Source: Paramacrobiotus metropolitanus
Lineage: Eukaryota > Tardigrada > Eutardigrada > Parachela > Macrobiotidae
Assembly: GCF_019649055.1 (NCBI RefSeq)
Contig: NW_026570704.1
Location: 1-17,049 of the forward strand
Length of the DNA stretch: 17,049 nt
Reading direction: 5' to 3'
Positions 1-10,916 of the stretch are shown here, piece by piece; within the stretch, counting starts at the first letter, position 1; each line of letters opens with the position of its first letter. The notes beneath the pieces are model-generated. The model ran no database searches, was not told where the DNA came from, and saw only the letters and a program-made list of their open reading frames with translations. The translations under genes were made by a program, and so were the position numbers.

Positions 1-62
1 AAAGATTAGATTTTTCACCGTAATTGTCTGGATAGCAGAAAACGGGGTGTGTCTATAACTTA

Positions 63-2212
63 ATGGTTTTCTCTATAACTTCATTCCTAGAGTCCGATAA
101 CCTACAACAAATTCGCCAAAAAATCTTTGCCGCAGTCGATTTCTGTCAAAATGTCTCCCATCGGCAAGAAGGAAAGACCAGCAGCTCCTCAAACCAAATA
201 CCTTCGTTCCTGGATAGCAACAAGGACTTAACAACGCAGTTCACCGAATGGCTGCAACCGGATTCGCCGCACCTGGCCTACATTCCACCGGAAGTGGTTG
301 TCGAGCTGCCGGCTGCCACAGCATGCCATCGGAATAAAGTCATTAGCTGGATTATGGGCTGCTGGCTGTTGCAGCTACTGAACCCTTTGAAATCGTTGGA
401 AATAATACGACAACGGCGCAATGGTGATTTGCAACGATTTCAGTGCAAGAATCCCGATTTCTTGCTGCAGGAGTTACAGACATTCTATGCTGGCGCCGGC
501 AATGAACCTGATCTGTACGTGGGACCGGAAATTGAGGTGATTCAGTACTTGCCGCTGGCCTTCAAGGAATTTCTCGGTCGCTGCTTGCAGGTCGATGTCG
601 GAAAACGCGCTACGTTAGCAAACCTGGTACAGCTACATTTTCTCGATATGAGAAAGTCCATCGCAGAGCTTTTTGCCCTGGACACAGCGCACTATCAAAA
701 ACTTCTGCCAACCGAAGAGCGATTTTCAGTGAAGAATTTACGCGACCATCCGTTTTGGCGGCGTTATTCGCATATGATCACCGTTCATCTTGGCGATATA
801 CATTTCAGCAATGCCAACGCGACGACCTCTGCTCAGCCTCCCTGGAAAACCGTAGAATTATGGCAATTTTCTCTAGATGGCAGCACAAATGAGAAACTGA
901 GGAATGACCGTGAGCTATTTGCAAAAGCGTACGGAAAACTATTGCTCGTTACCGCACTGAATGATAGCACGGAAGTGCATAGCAAAACCCGTGCCAGTTT
1001 CCATGGAATACGTGCTCTCCAGAAGAAATCCACGAATGTCCTGCATCATTTCGGATGTCAGTTTACCTCGCCCAAGGGTGTTGCATTACCGGAATTTCAG
1101 CTTTTCGTCGAGCATTGTCAAGGTGTGTTACCACGCGGCCACGCCTACGATAGTATTCATTCATTGCACTAGTTAAACGTAACATACACGAGTCAAATCG
1201 AGTGAATTATTTCACAGCCCCAGGAAGGCAGTAGGACAGAAAGCGCAACTACCCGTAGACTGCATTACTAACCGTCCGTATTTGTACCTCCGTTGCTTAT
1301 ACTAATAATATTAAAATGATCGATTTTGAAAATTGTAATTCTGTTATATAGTTGCGCCTGTGGTAGTGTTAAAAGCACTCCGCTAGTTAATATTTACTGT
1401 ACAGGTTTTGCTCAAAACGGTTGACTTCGTTTGATGGGGCATGCAGTAATTAGTTCTTTTTGACATCTTGTTTCTGTTAAGGGTCTTTGCGGGAAATTTC
1501 GCTTTACTATCTCACTGGCCACTGTTGTGTTTTAGGCAAAAATTTCGACCAGGCGGCATCATTTTTCATACCGGTTGATATCCTTGAAAAATGGGTCACT
1601 TCAGTTTTGCGTGGATTAGAATACATTCACGGTCACGGGATCATCCACCGTAACCTCAACAGCCGCATTATCCTGTTCACGGGACCTCCAGATTTCCAGG
1701 GCACCATAAAGATTGGTGGTTTCCAGAACATGCGCCAGCTGGAAGGAGAGCTCACGGCGATCGGTGAGCTCAGCAAACGACAAGGGGAGGATGGTCGTTT
1801 TGCCGCCCCCGAACTCGTTAATAATTACGAAGGCAATCCCAACGTCGGGCGCCTTAGCGACATCTGGAGTTTGGGTTGTATTGTGCTCCATCTGGCCAGT
1901 GGAAAGCCGCCCCTGTATGAGGGACGTCAGAATAAAGAAATCAAGCTGGAGATGGCGGTTCTGTATCATTTGAACGGCGACAAGAGGAAGCTGCCGGAGA
2001 TCTACGACTGGATACCATCCGGCGTTAAAGCGTTCATTCTTCAGTGTCTGCAGTTTGATCCGCAATTACGACAAACCGCGGCTGCACTACTTGATGGCAG
2101 CAATGGCAAGCTTTTTGGAAATTCCTCAGGCGATCACAATTATCAACAAGGCCGCGGTGCTCCTGTGCTGCCATTGGGAGTAGTGCAGTACTGGGAAAAT
2201 ACCTCTGTATAA
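63..2212 (+). CDS. Gene A: tandem pseudokinase (first-domain C-lobe plus second domain), 5' end unresolved
   Basis: Exons 63 (or 91)-1122 and 1536-2212 join in frame to give about 578 aa from the ATG at 63. Residues about 10-195 resemble the C-lobe of a kinase domain: YIPPE (73-77) stands for APE and 167-195 for helices H-I. Residues about 262-353 are a degenerate N-lobe without a VAIK lysine, ending at the hinge EHCQ. The second exon supplies the C-lobe: HRN at 391-393 (catalytic Asp replaced by Asn), Ile at 398 instead of the catalytic-loop Asn, GGF at 414-416 for DFG, APE at 444-446 and DIWSLGC at 462-468. This pattern predicts a pseudokinase of STE/MAP3K-like fold. The protein ends with a VVQYWEN tail shared with gene B. 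An acceptor-like tcattcctag at 81-90 matches the start of the equivalent gene B exon, so 63-90 may be intron and the true 5' end may lie outside the window. Function beyond kinase fold is unknown. Confidence 0.82.
1123..1535 (+). other. Gene A intron at the kinase hinge, phase 1
   Basis: The donor caag|gtgtgt and the acceptor tgttgtgttttag|gc enclose 413 bp. Joining restores a Gly codon (g|gc) and an uninterrupted second kinase-like domain (EHCQ-G-KNF). Gene B has an intron at the same codon and phase. Confidence 0.85.
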
Positions 2213-3409
2213 GTAAAGAAATACTGACTCTTATGCAGATGCACGTGGACATTCCCCCAGGCTTTCTTTGCATGTGATTCACCGCGTCTTTTTGAGACAT
2301 TCACTACGGTTTATCGTTGAGTTTTTGAAACACCCTTTCCCTAATTTACATTTCTTAATACCTAAACCGCTTTCCGAATATGTGGACGACGGTGCTGCAC
2401 AATTTTATCATTTCTGCTGATAGAAAGCCGCTGCATGCGATATACCTACATGATATGTAATGTATGCCTATTTGCACTTTGAAACAACATCTGTCAAAGT
2501 ACGTACTGAATTTATTCTTTAATTATGCAACTTCATACATCCACTCCTAGTCAACAAGACTACTGTACAACTCAGCTGTCAAGGTGCAATTTATACCGAA
2601 GGCTGGAGGAAGTGGAGAAACTGCAGATGCTGTTGTAATACCCACAGAAAATTACGCTTGGTTCCTGTTCTCAAACAATCCAGAATTATTTCTAAGAAAT
2701 AAGAAGATTTCGGTGTTGATAACGTCAGGCCGCATAGGTAATCCGCCATTTCGTCGAGGAAAAATGGTCGACCGTCACTTCGTCGAACAGACTCGTCACG
2801 AAGTCGAGCTGCCGTTTTGGTAAACCGTCTCAGCTTTTCGTATGTTTCTCAGGCTCTTCGATTTTTTAGTTTTCTTTTTATGTTTTCTTAATTTTCTTAG
2901 CCGTCATCCTCGTGACGGTTGACTCAGCCAACATAGTGTCGGTCGACAAAATTTCGGTGATTGTAGCGTACGTACATATATAGACTGTACCTATTGTCGT
3001 ATAGCAACGATGGTTATTGTGATAAGTACTTCTTACTTGTTATTATTACCAGTTATCATTCAGTATCGATTGTACTGATGTGTGGTTAATTAATAAATAT
3101 TAACTACAATATTGAGAGACTTCACAGTAAGCAACTACCGTAGCAACTCAGGAGCGAGAAAATGTATTCCAAAGTCAGTTAATGTAGTTGTTCGCAGTCC
3201 CCAGCATTAATGCTGAGTACAACTAACAACATTTCCGCGTTGAATCTTTGCCCTATATAACACGATGCCGCATACATTCACCCTCAGCTGACGGCAGGAT
3301 GCACATTAGTATTGGCGTCTTATATTCTGTTCTAAATCCGCCTATAGTTTTTATTTTTTTTAAAGATGCTTGGTAGTAGCACCCCAAGTCCAAGCCCATC
3401 TCGCTGTAG
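2213..3409. other. Intergenic region between gene A and the transposon
   Basis: This AT-rich DNA has no convincing gene. An open frame at about 2551-2823 (+) encodes some 80-90 aa (…FIPKAGGSGETAD… ending ELPFW) that I do not recognise; it has no good start and could be a relic exon or chance. A perfect 14-bp palindrome cagcattaatgctg lies at 3202-3215, flanked by agttgt and acaact. No polyadenylation signal was seen close behind gene A. Confidence 0.5.
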
Positions 3410-3418
3410 CCGGCAAAA
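3410..3418. repeat. Left target-site duplication, ccggcaaaa
   Basis: This 9-bp sequence lies directly outside the left terminal inverted repeat and is repeated exactly at 7443-7451, directly outside the right one. The match ends at exactly 9 bp, which is the length typical of Mutator-like and Foldback elements. Confidence 0.85.
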
Positions 3419-3757
3419 GGCAGGGTGTAAAACCTGGCAGTGGCACCTGCCAATGGCACTGCCAGTGGCATGGCATGCGATAAAACCTGGAGAGTTTGGC
3501 AACTGGCAAACGATAAATCCTGGCAGATGCTGCATAAAATGTGGCACAATGTATGAGCGGTTCCGACCTTCAAAGTGTTTGGTCTACTGTAAAATTCTTT
3601 AAATGTTGTCAGTATGCAGATTGTTTTTGCATACAGTGTTAATAACGTTAGCCATCAACTAAGGAAGAAGCGTTTGCTTGCAAAACTTGAAAAGGTCACG
3701 GTATTCTGCCTTTGCGCAAAGCACCAAAATAAGAAAATCACACGACCCGTAAAAAAT
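3419..3757 (+). repeat. Left terminal inverted repeat with subterminal repeats
   Basis: This arm pairs with 7095-7442 in reverse complement. It contains short repeats of the form taaa(a/t)cctgg at 3428-3440, 3481-3493 and 3514-3526. It also holds a GGCA/TGCC-rich imperfect palindrome running from ctggcagtg to cactgccag at about 3434-3465. Such subterminal repeats commonly serve as transposase-binding sites. An open frame running through the arm appears in both copies only because the arms are the same sequence. Confidence 0.8.
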
Positions 3758-6700
3758 GTAGTCGCGGCATTACCTGAAGGCACACCGCTGCAATGTGCGT
3801 TGCGATTGAATGGTGCTTTATTCAGTTAATTAGGGGCAGTTGATTTATAAATGTCCACATTTGCACGGTACGTAGCTAATGCGTTTATACATATGCAGAG
3901 GCAATCCGCATGTTGGAGATTCTTTTTAAGTTTCTTTGCACATCCATTTGGTGGTTTTGCTTGTTTGGATCGCTGCGAGTATCGTATCTTAACGCGAGCA
4001 ATAATGTACTCGTAATTAGAAACTCTCGCTGCACACCATACAGTGATCTGTAAGTAAAAGGTTGAAACAAACCAGCCAACAGATTCGAATTTTAAATTAT
4101 TGTTCTTTAAAATCTTAAAATCTTTCAGGGTTCCTTTAAGGAACAGACTACAGACCATCCATAGCTTTGCACGCTCTAACAAACTACGAGTACAAACGCA
4201 AAATACAGCGCACTCTAAGTTACAGGGCACTTTTAAAGTGTGCACTGTGCAGCGAGAGGGGCTATTAAATACTTTATCAAACCCAAAACATAAGTCGCAT
4301 TATTTTATGATATCAATTCACCGGAAAAAAGTATAGAAGGTAATCAATATAAAAATCAAAAACCGCTTCACTACTTTATTAATTTTTCAGTTGTTTTATT
4401 TTTAAATAACCGCACTTCGCCACAATACTGCACTCTGTACATGTAGAGTATACAAAATTATGCGTACACATAATAATCCCAAATTTACGCGTATATTTGT
4501 GCCATTGCCACTTTCCATTGAGCTAATTCAGGAATGAATACACAATTGCTTTACACTACTACATACGTTTTACAAGGTTGCACGACTAGAGAGTGGCAAT
4601 AGTATTTGTGTACGTAACGTGTTGCGGCTCATAGAATAAATTTTTCCTGTGATTAGCTCGCTCGTTTCCGCTGTTTATTAATTTTCGTTGCAATGAAATA
4701 TATGTTTACAGTTCGTTGTGAATCGCCAACATATTGTCATGAATAACCTCGATAAAGCATACACATTACGCCAAAGCGCTGATTAAAAGTAACTGAAATA
4801 ACACAGTCCATAAAAAACTATGTAAATTGAGCGCGGGCTAAACGTAAATAACAAATCAGCTTATAACGATGCCAATACTAGCTGCATATTTAGTTGTTTA
4901 CTGCTTACCAAGCGAAAACTATTATTTAAAGGTAGTGGTAAATTGTAATGGTGCTTCTTACTTCATTTAATTTTTAAGTGACATAATTGTTGATTTATTC
5001 AAAGTTAACCACTGTAACGCTAATTAAGCATACCTGGTAACATTCCCTCAGTATATTGACGGCAAGCAGTTTCGTACCGGAAGAGCAACCATATTGCTGA
5101 TTTGCTGTAAACGATTTTAAAAACGTTACGAAATCATTTTTGAAGAGAGAAAAGCAGTTATTAAGTCGAGTTCCGTTTTTGTAACACGCTTACCATTAGT
5201 GTTGTGACTTACAGATAATCACCGAGCCACATATCCAGTTTTTGGCTTATGATAGCGGTTGAGGAATTTTTGCCACTGCCCACACTTGGCTAGATCCAGC
5301 AGGGTGGTTAACGGTGTTTTTACATGTTTTTAGTTCTTAATCGTGCTATGGTGCCGGCTTGGCTTGATTATTTGGAACGAGTGCATGCGAAACTTTGCTG
5401 TTATCACAAAAAAACCGGCGCAATTTCTACATGAACTTTGGAACTCTGCATTCGCTGGATAGCTCCGCAGACAGCTAGTCTTATCTGGTTTTGCTACTCA
5501 CCAGTCAGAGTAGACGATTGCTTTGCCCGTTTTGCATAACGCCGAAATGAATGATACTATACATTACAAAACATTACATTACAAAACATTACAATTTACA
5601 AGTATCGTAGATGAGTGTATGATGAATACTATATGATGCGATGGAAGAATACTATACAAGTCTATTAATGCGGTAGGATATTTTGCAGTGCAGTGTGCGA
5701 ATACAGCTTTACATCTAAATCGAGTCGGAGCATAACGCTGTTTGCAGTAGAAGTATGAGAGTGCTAGGCACTGCCGTTATAGTGCCTGCTACCGCTCAGC
5801 TCAAGAAATATAATAATTATATTCTCAAGGACTCCATCCAGTTGGTTAGGACTTAGGATCATGATGGGACGCAATACGTGAACTTAATAAATACGTGTCA
5901 GTTTCTATTTGCGTTCTCTACATTTCACTATTATGCAGATCTGCGTAAGTAATAAGTAGTTTAATTTGTCTTAACATCTTCTTTGGCCTTGATACTGACG
6001 TTGGAAAGTTTTCAGTAAGTTTAAATTATTATGCATTTTTAATATACTCATAGCAGCCTAAGTGTAAAATTTTGGTTGTTCACAAGTTAATTTAAAACGT
6101 CTTATAGCCAATAATTTGTGTATAAGTGCTTGCGAATTTATACAGGCACCTTGATATACCTAGCAGTACTTGTACTCGTAGTTTGTGCATTATTAAAGTA
6201 CAGTGTACTACTGATCATCGCCGTTAGTGCGTGTGCTAAACTTCAAGAACCTTTGGTGTTGCTGTTAATGATTTTAGTCGCACCGCTGCACATTAATACC
6301 TGACTAGCGCCAGACAAACACCTAACGAAGTACCTTTTCGTACCTAATTATTAATTTTTCGTATTAGCATCGAGATGTTGTGGTTAGAAACCGTCGGCTA
6401 GTTATATTTTGCTTAGGTATCACATTAATTTTCCTATTGCCAGCATTTACTGTAAACTGGCAGTTTATGCAGAGTGACAATTTCAGATAACCTTTACATT
6501 TCAAGGTGAAAACACCATTAACAATACATAAATTGTAAATATGTCAGAGTCAGCAGTCGGACTACGAAAAATGTGACAAGTGCACCACTTACTATTGTAA
6601 AGGCTTTGCTGGTGCATGTTATTTGAGTTTTACTCACTGTGCTGTATATGTAACCCATACAGCAATACCAAGTCCGCCTATGGCAGCTTGGCAGGTTTCG

Positions 6701-7094
6701 TTGCTTTAATGCATTACAACAATTTAGTTTTCGCTACTACAGATACAGTCGAAGTGGCACCGGGAGACATTTTGTACACATTTCCAAATTTTTGCCTTAA
6801 ACTTACTGTAGTGAGTCTGGTTGTATGCACATTGTACTTGTTGTACCTGCGAACTGATTCGATTTTGAATGGAGGCACGTGAATGCTAAGAGCAGGACCT
6901 AAAAATTTCCTTAATCAACAATTTACAATCTCTAAATTAACAAAAACTTTTCCAATAACCTGGTAAAATATCTCCGTTAGTGGAGTTTGGCGGCTGTAGT
7001 GCGATAATAATTAATAATGAATAATTCGCTTTCCCTGTAAGGCTGCTTATGGCAGACTGTAAGCCAGATCCCTTGTTTTCACCTTTTTGAGTCA
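3758..7094. other. Transposon interior, no recognisable gene
   Basis: About 3.3 kb of AT-rich DNA. The longest open frames are short, for example 3826-4245 (-), 4100-4336 (+), 6118-6303 (+) and 6616-6882 (+). The last two contain hydrophobic runs, but the low-complexity AT-rich setting makes chance frames likely. I saw no DDE/DDD transposase motif, zinc finger or captured kinase fragment. A 17-bp period repeat is noted separately. Confidence 0.6.
5561..5594. repeat. Short tandem repeat of acattacaaa type
   Basis: The sequence acattacaaaacattac is followed by attacaaaacattacaa, giving two copies of a roughly 17-bp unit inside the transposon. It is a simple local duplication with no evident function. 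Confidence 0.7.
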
Positions 7095-7442
7095 AACATT
7101 TACGTGCCTTGTCATTCTCTTTTGTTAGGGTACTTTGCGCAAAGGCAAAATGCATTGACCTTTCCATGGCAAGTTTTGCATGCGAACGCTACTTTCTTAG
7201 TTGATGGCTAACGTTATTGACACTGTATAACGAAAAACAGACTACATACTGACAACATTTAAAGGATTTTACAGTAGACCAAACGCTTCGAAGTTCGGAA
7301 CCGCTCATACATTGTGCCACATTTTATGCGGCATCTGCCAGGATTTATCGTTTGCCAGTTGCCAAACTCTCCAGGTTTTATCGCATGCCATGCCACTGGC
7401 AGTGCCATTGGCAGGTGCCACTGCCAGGTTTTACACCCTGCC
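7095..7442 (-). repeat. Right terminal inverted repeat
   Basis: This is the reverse complement of the left arm. The outer part (about 7260-7442) is nearly identical. Further inward there are small indels, for example an extra ccatgg where the left arm reads aaacttgaaaagg. The outermost bases cc at 7441-7442 mirror gg at 3419-3420. Confidence 0.8.
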
Positions 7443-7451
7443 CCGGCAAAA
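7443..7451. repeat. Right target-site duplication, ccggcaaaa
   Basis: An exact copy of 3410-3418, immediately outside the right inverted repeat. It also forms the first nine bases of the repeat-rich patch to its right. Confidence 0.85.
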
Positions 7452-7681
7452 CGGTTTGCCACCGCATATGCAGTTCGGTAAAACCGTCCGCCCCCGAATA
7501 TTCAGCAATACCATCCGTTCCGGAATATTCAGACCTCGTCGTTCTAAACATCGAACGTCGTTCACAACACGACAAAAAGCAAACAAATTGGGTGAGCAAA
7601 ATTTACGGCGGACGTTTTCTTGGGCCGTCGGACAGTTTTGCCGTCTTACAGGCAAAAGCGTCCGGCGGACGGTTTTGCCGG
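7443..7681. repeat. Patch with five inverted/direct copies of a GGCAAAACCGTCCG-like motif; possible small MITE
   Basis: Motif copies lie at 7445-7458 (+), 7477-7490 (+), 7629-7642 (-), 7651-7664 (+) and 7666-7679 (-). The last two form a near-perfect hairpin with 14-bp arms, one mismatch and a 1-nt spacer. The patch begins ccggcaaaacggtttgcc and ends with the approximate reverse complement ggcggacggttttgccgg, as a miniature inverted-repeat element would. No target-site duplication is apparent. It is GC-richer than its surroundings and also holds a direct repeat of gaatattcag near 7496 and 7532. Confidence 0.5.
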
Positions 7682-8071
7682 TTACACACGCCCAAGCGGC
7701 TGATTCCCTGGTGGGTTCCTTAGTCGTAACTAATTGAAGCAGGTCATAAGACAAATTTTTATGAAAGTTTTAATGATAGTAAGGTGCAATAATCGTCCGC
7801 TAACAGGATACAGTGATTACTGATTATAAAGCAAAACATCGCGTAAATGTGCGCTAAACTGGAGATGTCCATGCAGTTCAGTTCAAAGCAGTTACATATT
7901 ACGTACATTCGCAAAATAAGCGACGAATTAAATTATGGCAAAAATGTCAAAAATATCTGACTAAAATAGTGAAAAATAGTGGTATAGACGTATGTCATAA
8001 AATGACCAAATATATATTACGGTTTCTTTTCGAGATGCGGCATGCTGAAGCCGAGCAGAAGCTAAGGAAAA
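7682..8071. other. Intergenic region downstream of gene C
   Basis: AT-rich sequence between the repeat patch and the stop codon of gene C. No gene, clear polyadenylation signal or structured RNA was seen. Confidence 0.5.
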
Positions 8072-9254
8072 TTACATCTGCAACCCCATAATAAATGGGC
8101 GAGTTTCCAGCTCCTGGCTTGTTGGTCTGCCCTCCGGTAAGCGAGCCAGACATGCCGATACGAATGCGGACGCACTGGGAAAATTTCGCAGAATGCGTGC
8201 ATCAGGTGATGCTTTCCAACGCAGCAACATACCCAGATTAACAACGAATTCCGTTAAAGTGCGTTCTGTCTTGAAGTTATACTCCATAATCGTGCCATGT
8301 TTTTCGTAAATCCAACGCGGCGGACTGCGCTGTACCATTTCAACGACGGTGCATCCGAGGCTGAAAATATCCGTCGCTGTGCCCACTGGACTTGTCGAAT
8401 TGTCTGAACCGAAGATCAACTGCTGCATTTCCGGTGAAGCAAACTGAGACGAGCCTTCGGGAGACGTTATAGGATAATCTCCGAAGCAGGATTCTGTATT
8501 AAGATATGCCGCTTTTTCGAAGTGAGCGATTTTCAGTGTGAATGGTGTAGTTGCGTCTGTTTGACGTCTCTCCACAAGGATATTCGAACACCGGATATCC
8601 TTGTGTACGATACCGTTTTCATGTATCATGCGTAGACCGCTTAAAATCTGTTTCGTAAATACCGGTACCATTTGCACGCAAAACGCCCTTGTCGCTATCA
8701 TTGTGGATAACGGCTCGAAGTCGCCTGAAAGAAAACCATACGTCACAATATTATGCGTGGATAGTTCGGTCACTTCAGTCCATAAAGAATTTTTCAATGC
8801 AGATTTGAAATTTACCTTCACTTTGGGTAAGAATTACCAGTTCCATAGTTGGCTCAGCTCCGTAGTCAAGCAAAATCGGTTTAAGATGCTTTACAACGTT
8901 CTCCGGTGATTTCTCAAACAACAGTTCAGCAACTTTATGCTTATTTTTTATCATCGCAAGTCGGCATTTGTTTAGCGACGAGACTAGGCATGCGGTGACG
9001 CTTTTCGCACCGCCCAACTCGTCCAAATGGATAAGCTTCTCCTCTAAAGCTTTCAAGCTATTTCGCTTTTCTTCCGGTTCCTCTAGCACAATGATGTCGT
9101 AGTCGAACGTGTCCTGAACAGGAATCTCTTCTGTACACTTTTTTCCTGGCTGGCATTCCTCCATATTATAACGGAACAAGTCAAAACTTTGATGTTCCGT
9201 GCTGCGTAGAGTAATTTCCCAGGAACGAGAGGCACTATCCGTTACAATATCCAT
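8072..9254 (-). CDS. Gene C: single-domain pseudokinase, paralogue of the second half of gene D
   Basis: Exons 9254-8816 and 8724-8072 join in frame to 363 aa. Residues about 25-146 match the linker and degenerate N-lobe of gene D (NKHKVAELLFEK against NKFKVFELLIKE). The hinge TQSE-G is cut by the intron. The C-lobe has HKD at 187-189 with the catalytic Asp kept, Asn194 kept, HFE at 214-216 in place of DFG, SPE at 243-245 for APE and DIFSLGC at 265-271. Loss of the DFG Asp predicts a pseudokinase or a very unusual enzyme. LAMIK near residues 99-103 resembles a beta3 strand, but its distance to helix C is too short to be sure. The ATG at 9254 has an in-frame stop five codons upstream, and no first-domain exon is visible on this strand between 9255 and 10900. 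C therefore seems to have lost, or never had, the first domain of D. Confidence 0.85.
8725..8815 (-). other. Gene C intron at the kinase hinge, phase 1 (91 bp)
   Basis: On the minus strand the donor is gaag|gtaaat and the acceptor ggttttctttcag|gc. Removal rebuilds a Gly codon (g|gc) and joins TQSE to DFEPL. The intron lies at the same codon as the hinge intron before the second domain of gene D. Confidence 0.85.
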
Positions 9255-10889
9255 ATTTCTTCTCGGTTTCTAAACAACTTTCAATACATCGTAACTGTCA
9301 AAACTGTACTTTATGGTTAGCTGTTAACCAGTATCATACGATGCCATCCGGAGACGGCAATCTATCCGGTGGCCCCAAACAGTTCTGACGCAGAGAGATA
9401 TTTCTGTCAAAGCGTAAACCAGAACGTAAAAATTATGTAATTCCTAATCTTTCCAGTAAAAGGCACGCTCCCCTAGTTCCATTTATTATCTGAACTCAGC
9501 AAGATTTGTTATCGGGAATAGTAAGAAATGCTATAAAATTAGCAATCAAAAATTCTTTAGATATAGTGCTTTATCGTCAAATATGCGCAAAGATTGTTGC
9601 AACAAAAATGGGTGCGTAAAAACGGATAAGGTGTTAGTAAGCAAGTCAATGCATTACAAGTTCCACCGAAAAGAGGACTGGCAGCAGCTTTTATCGCTTC
9701 GTGAAATCATGTGCAGTACAAGCGTGTAACTGTGCTGGTTGCTTCTCATAGGCCGATAGGCGAACTTTAGTGATAATTATATTGACATGGGCTGCCATGT
9801 GCAGCTGGGCCGAACGCAGTACACAGAGTGTGTTTGACTAATAATCACTGACTTGTGTGCCTAGTCCGATATAAACTGTAATTCCAACTCTTGGTCTCAG
9901 CATGAATAACGAACACACCATGTCTTTTGGCCTGGAGCGATGTTGGAACCGTGAGACGAGCACTGATTAAAATGCTCGTATTCACAAGCAAAGTACCGAT
10001 AAGTGTTGCAAACAATTACGGAAAAATGCAACTCTGGCTGGAAATGTATAACTGGAATAACATTTGCTCGCGATCCGCTGATCTAAAGGTATTCCACCTG
10101 GAAACTGTAGCACAAACAATCTATGCAGAGCCTCGTTGCGACTACAGTACGTTATTAAACGTCCTTCACCTATGGTAAAAGTATATCTCTATTTGCCATT
10201 TGCCAGTGATAAGCAACTTTGCCGTATCTGCAGTTTTTCGATACTAGCACAGTCCGACGTACTTACTGGCTACTGCTAAAAGATTCATATGCTACGTACA
10301 TATTAAAGCAGGAAGTTACCCAAGTGGTACAACATATGCTTTTTCACTTTCCAGTGTCTCATTCTGAAATGGCCGCCCGGGCCATCGAATGTGGTAAATA
10401 TCAGCCATTCTTCATGGGTTGCTGATTTCATTTTCAAATTTTTGCCAACCCCTTTCCGATCCCTAAGCACTGAGGCGTCACAATGCCACAAGGTGGGTAA
10501 TTTTTATGTCGTCAAGCTGATGTGTCATTATTTTACCATGACACAATAATGCCCCAGCTTCCGGCCTTCGGCAAAAACCAAGGCATTTAATAATTATTGC
10601 AGGTATAAACTATAGCGCAGCATATAGTATCGCAGCCGTATTACTGCTGGTTTTTCACCCAGAGTCACTAAATGTGATGTTTATTTTAACAAAACTGTAA
10701 AACTGCATTTATTGATTTTTTTAGTTATTAACATTATTAACATTAGGTTGTTTTGTGTTAGCAGTTTCGGCGGAATAATGACATTTTCTTCAACGAAATC
10801 ACAACGAAAAATTACATAACTTTTTTATTAATCATTGCCCCCCCCCCCTCTCTTTGATATAATCTTCTCTCGACCGTACATTTACAAAG
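9255..10889. other. Divergent intergenic region between genes C and B
   Basis: About 1.6 kb with no recognised gene; it should contain the promoters of both C and B. Open frames at 9927-10178 and 10219-10425 (+) are not recognisable. The second ends in an EC-G codon followed by a donor-like gtaaat at 10394, recalling the hinge exon ends elsewhere in this window, but its upstream part does not look like a kinase N-lobe. An 11-base C run lies at 10838-10848, followed by pyrimidine-rich sequence ahead of gene B. Confidence 0.45.
10838..10848. repeat. Poly-C tract (11 C)
   Basis: Eleven consecutive C bases followed by tctctttgatataatcttctctcg. With these flanking pyrimidines it could act as the polypyrimidine tract of a splice acceptor at 10888-10889, or be a simple promoter-proximal homopolymer. 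Confidence 0.6.
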
Positions 10890-10916
10890 GGATCGCTAAC
10901 CGAGTTAAAGTCTAAA

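Larger units (their letters stand above)
3419..7442. mobile_element. 4.0 kb non-autonomous DNA transposon with long TIRs (Mutator/Foldback-like)
   Basis: The element begins GGCAGGGTGTAAAACC and ends with its reverse complement. It has long inverted terminal repeats (3419-about 3757 and about 7095-7442) and is bracketed by the perfect 9-bp direct repeat ccggcaaaa. By my reading the outer 180 bp of the arms differ at only about five positions, so the insertion is fairly recent; the inner parts are more diverged and carry small indels. Long TIRs plus a 9-bp duplication fit the Mutator-like (MULE)/Foldback group. The CAGGG near the end recalls hAT elements, but those make 8-bp duplications. The 3.3 kb interior has no transposase-like reading frame, so mobilisation would need an enzyme supplied from elsewhere. 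It sits between convergent genes A and C and disrupts neither. Confidence 0.82.

Noticed and set aside
3366-3602. A small protein encoded at 3366-3602 (+) and again at 7462-7259 (-)
   Set aside because: The two similar peptides are the two arms of one terminal inverted repeat. Composition is driven by the GGCA-rich repeats, and nothing suggests a real gene.
6118-6882. Two small membrane proteins at 6118-6303 and 6616-6882
   Set aside because: They are hydrophobic but short, lie in AT-rich transposon interior, show no family resemblance and have no sign of splicing or conserved context.
3421-7440. hAT transposon, because the ends contain CAGGG
   Set aside because: hAT elements make 8-bp target duplications and usually have short TIRs. 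Here a 9-bp duplication fits only if the ends start at GG one step outside CAGGG, and the TIRs are over 300 bp.
10219-10393. N-lobe exon of gene B domain 1
   Set aside because: It ends in EC-G with a good phase-1 donor gtaaat, but the rest lacks recognisable beta1-beta3 and helix C spacing, and its phase does not match the likely acceptor at 10889. Kept only as a possibility.
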